From contig JSYX01000009.1 in NCBI GenBank assembly GCA_000787465.1, forward strand, positions 1-57,243: 57,243 nucleotides of DNA. The letters run 5' to 3'. Below the pieces are notes generated by a model, which made no database searches, was not told the origin of the DNA, and was given only the letters and a program-made list of their open reading frames with translations. Positions within the stretch are counted from its first letter, which is position 1, and every line of letters begins with the position of its first letter. A program made the position numbers and the translations under genes. Of this stretch, positions 54,744 through 57,243 are shown in pieces. Origin of the DNA: Thermomucor indicae-seudaticae (Eukaryota > Mucoromycota > Mucoromycetes > Mucorales > Lichtheimiaceae).

Positions 54744-57100
54744 TTATTGGAGAGCAGCGGCCATATCTTGCACCTTCTTTATCCATGACATTGCGGATAA
54801 GGACGGTCTGGATAACGCATTGAATTCTTCATAAACCTCTTGCGCCGTCTGGTAATCCTTTCGGGCAAGCATGGCAAAGAGTATGTAATAATAAGTTCGT
54901 GCCATGAACTCTGTTTTCCCGGATGCTGGTGATTCTGAGTCAATACTACTCTGTTTTCTCGGACGCGGTCGGTACGGGTATTTCCATAACTTGTATATGG
55001 TAGTATAGTCTTCGGATGCAAACGCGCCTTGTATTAAGAGGTCGTAGGTATTGTAGCTCGGTATCGCTAACGGCTTTTTCTTCTCTGTTGTTGTATTGTC
55101 ATCGCCTGAGAAGAATAGAGGCTGGTCTACCATATCCTCAAAGACCGCTTTCGCTGCAGGGTACCATTCCTTCTCCTTGACCAAAGCCATGATTAACGCA
55201 TTATAACTGACGGTGCTGAGCTTGACGTTGTCTTTCCGAAGCTGCTTCCAGAAACGCCATGCCGATTCAGGCATCGACAGCCGTGCATACGCCGTTAGAA
55301 GCGCCGTGTATGCTTGTCCGTCCGGTTCATAACCACGTCGTAGAATTTCTTGATACGCTTCTTTGACGGCTGTCACGTGTCGATCACGTCGAGAGGATAT
55401 ATCGCGTGCGTTGCTACCATCCAAATATTGAAGTTCTCGACCACCGACCAAGCCATGTGCCTCAATCAAAACAGTCAGAGCTACTTTATCCAACCGATTG
55501 TCCCGTTTGCCTGAAATGCTGTCCAGATTATGTAAAAGGTCGGCAGCATGCATTGCGTTTTCAAATAATGGCGATTCCACAAACATGTTGGCTAGGATGG
55601 TATATGTCGTTAGATCCAGTGGTATCTCCTGTTTCAGCATGTCTTTGAAAATGCCGTAAGCCTTGTCGTACTCTGCGGCTTTCGCATAGCCCAGCATTAA
55701 TGGATTCAAGATATACGAAGTAGGTCGAAGGTTGAACGGGTCACGTGTCATCACGTCAACTACTTCGTGCGCCTTGTCAAAGTCCCCGGTACGGATGTAT
55801 CCCACGATTAAATGGGCGAAAATGTAAATGTTTGGCTTCACTCGCTTTTTCAACATCGATTTTAACGTTGCTTCTGCAGTCTCCATATCCAATTTCAAGA
55901 CAGCGTTGCGAATGATGGTACCGTACGTGACAACGTCGGGTCCCAATGATGTGGTATCCATTTCGTCCAAGATCCGCCGCAATGCCTGTTCCATGGACGG
56001 CGCCTCGTTCAGTTTACCATATATGTCCAACGATATATTGAGCGTCCGCCGATCTGGCTTGATATTCCTTTCATGCAACATGTCATAAATTTCTTCAGCT
56101 GCTTGGATGTCCAGCATTTTACTCTGAGCAGCGAGAAGCATATTGAACGAACTGACGTCAGGTTTCAATCCATTCTTCTCCATACTATGTAGCAGCGTCA
56201 GAATTTTGTCGATGCGCCGCCCGCGGCTAAGATGATGATGATGATCGGCATATTTTAACCGGCGCAGGTGTGCTGCTGCCATTTGGTTGTATGTATAAGT
56301 TGTTGCTGGCTCTTTGCAATAATCAGTCATGTTTCGGAAAACCACCTCGGCACGCTCGACAAGATCCAGTCGACCCAAGATATCAATGATCGTACAAAAA
56401 CTCGCACCATCCCAGGTGCGTCCAGATAGTCGGACATACGTCAATAAGGTCTCCAGCCTCTGATGATACAGCTGCTGTAACCGCCCCTTGTCGTGAAATA
56501 AAATGTCGGCATCGCGTCGTATCTCGCTTTGTAAGCTTGATAATAACTTCTGTGCTGTAGAAAGTGGTACGGCGGCTACCTTGTTGCACTCGAAATTCAA
56601 GGTTCCTAGCTTCTCCCAAGCTCTAGCAGTATGCCCCTCCTCAAGATCGCGAGCAATGGATATAGCAGTTGACATGGCGTCCGGTGGCAGAATGTGTTCA
56701 TCGACTTTCTTGCTGATTCGAGGCGGTATCCTCCGTCTGCTGCTTTTTTTGCTGTCGCTTATAACTTGCATAGTAGTTGGGTCGAAATCAGCTTGTTCAT
56801 CGACTGATTTTAAAAGCTTGAGCATTGAGTTCTCCGCTGGCGAACAAAGACAAAACATTAGTCTCAGTCAGACCTTCAGTGCTTGAAGCGTTTTCTTATT
56901 GCTTTACCTCTACAGGAGCATGTCGAGAATGTGCGGTTTGCAGCAATGGCTCGCGTGGGGAGCTGACTAGTATTAAGTACCGATGACCTTGGCTTCACGT
57001 GATGTTCGCAAGAGAATAAGAGGCGCAATGACTGGTGGAATAGCTGGTCCCATTGCTGCTTCGTGGCTGAACGGAGTCGCCTACAGCGCAAATGAACCAT
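54744..57100 (-). CDS. Mitochondrial pentatricopeptide repeat (PPR) protein
   Basis: Two exons, 57100-56908 and 56836-54744 (761 aa). Exon 1 encodes an Arg-rich presequence (MVHLRCRRLRSATKQQWDQL ... NRTFSTCSCR), a likely mitochondrial import signal. The body has about a dozen PPR helices, for example WDGASFCTIIDILGRLDLVE, EKNGLKPDVSSFNMLLAAQS, GPDVVTYGTIIRNAVLKLDM, VKPNIYIFAHLIVGYIRTGD, YEPDGQAYTALLTAYARLSM and VKLSTVSYNALIMALVKEKE. Such proteins bind organelle RNAs in a sequence-guided way and act in processing, stability or translation. The exact target is unknown. The intron has a CTAAT branch and keeps frame; without it the second exon would start at a later ATG and lose the presequence. 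Confidence 0.88.
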
Positions 57101-57166
57101 ACCGTGGTTGGGTGGCGGACTGTCAAGGAACGAGAAAAGCTGTGAATGTTTTTCCCTCTTTACGGG

Positions 57167-57243
57167 GTTTTTCCGGTCTGTTTTGCGCTAAAGCAAAAAT
57201 CTTTTGGCGCTGCTGCCGGCGAGCATTTTGCACGATTTTCATT
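57167..57243 (+). repeat. Dispersed repeat, copy B (cut by window end)
   Basis: GTTTTTCCGGTCTGTTTTGC, GCTAAAGCAAAAATCTTTTG and GCGCTGCTGCCGGCGAGC, then ATTTTGCACG. The same order is found at 9041 and 18926. It lies about 70 bp upstream of the PPR start codon, so it may be part of that promoter region. Confidence 0.55.

Noticed and set aside
1..57243. A CRISPR array, operon or bacterial-type defence island
   Set aside because: The window is intron-rich eukaryotic DNA; no regularly spaced repeats or prokaryotic gene organisation were found.

Overview
This is nuclear DNA of a fungus. It holds about two dozen intron-rich protein genes on both strands, with short introns (mostly 50-120 bp), GT donors and CTAAY-like branch sites, plus a spliceosomal U2 snRNA gene. 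The protein set (EB1, CLIP-170 with two zinc knuckles, kinesin-5, PAK, a BET protein, PPZ-type phosphatase, Uso1/p115, Noc2, a DDX21-type helicase with a GUCT domain, RNPS1 and a DNAJC12 homologue) together with a multi-intron TKL-like kinase fits an early-diverging filamentous fungus, most likely Mucoromycota/Mucorales. That placement is inferred from protein style, not from a marker search. Layout, left to right: a 5'-truncated, frameshifted LINE remnant (354-1735, -); a Rua1-C zinc-binding regulator (1981-3880, -); a SAP-kinase fusion gene with 15 exons (4480-6515, +); an RNPS1-like SR protein (6678-7780, -); a U2 snRNA gene (8131-8313, -) facing a decayed second U2 copy (8735-8922, +) in one large inverted repeat; a 2.1-kb repeat-bearing gap; EB1 (+) and a BET double-bromodomain protein (-), convergent; a Whi3/Scw1-like RNA-binding protein (-); a UIM+UBZ4 protein, a secreted protein, a disordered protein and a Zn2Cys6 factor (all +); a second LINE remnant; a DDX21-like helicase and a DNAJC12-like protein (+); Uso1 and NFU1 (-); a PPR-like protein and a PPZ phosphatase (+); CLIP-170 and a coiled-coil protein (-); a 2.6-kb gene-poor gap; PAK, kinesin-5 and Noc2 (+); and a mitochondrial PPR protein (-). 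Common themes are the microtubule cytoskeleton and Rho signalling (EB1, CLIP-170, kinesin-5, PAK), RNA processing and ribosome assembly (U2, RNPS1, DDX21, Noc2, Whi3-like), vesicle traffic (Uso1) and mitochondrial function (NFU1, PPR). These look like ordinary dispersed fungal genes, not a co-regulated cluster. All exon models were built by hand from splice signals, reading-frame continuity and family conservation; there is no transcript evidence. The most notable points are: (1) a kinase whose ATP-binding lysine seems to sit in the glycine loop, as in WNK kinases, fused to a SAP motif; (2) 5-nt and 6-nt micro-exons in that gene that encode essential kinase residues, one next to a GC-AG intron; (3) the head-to-head U2 gene/pseudogene pair; (4) a start codon apparently split by an intron in the RNPS1-like gene; and (5) two convergent genes whose stop codons overlap in a shared TTAA.
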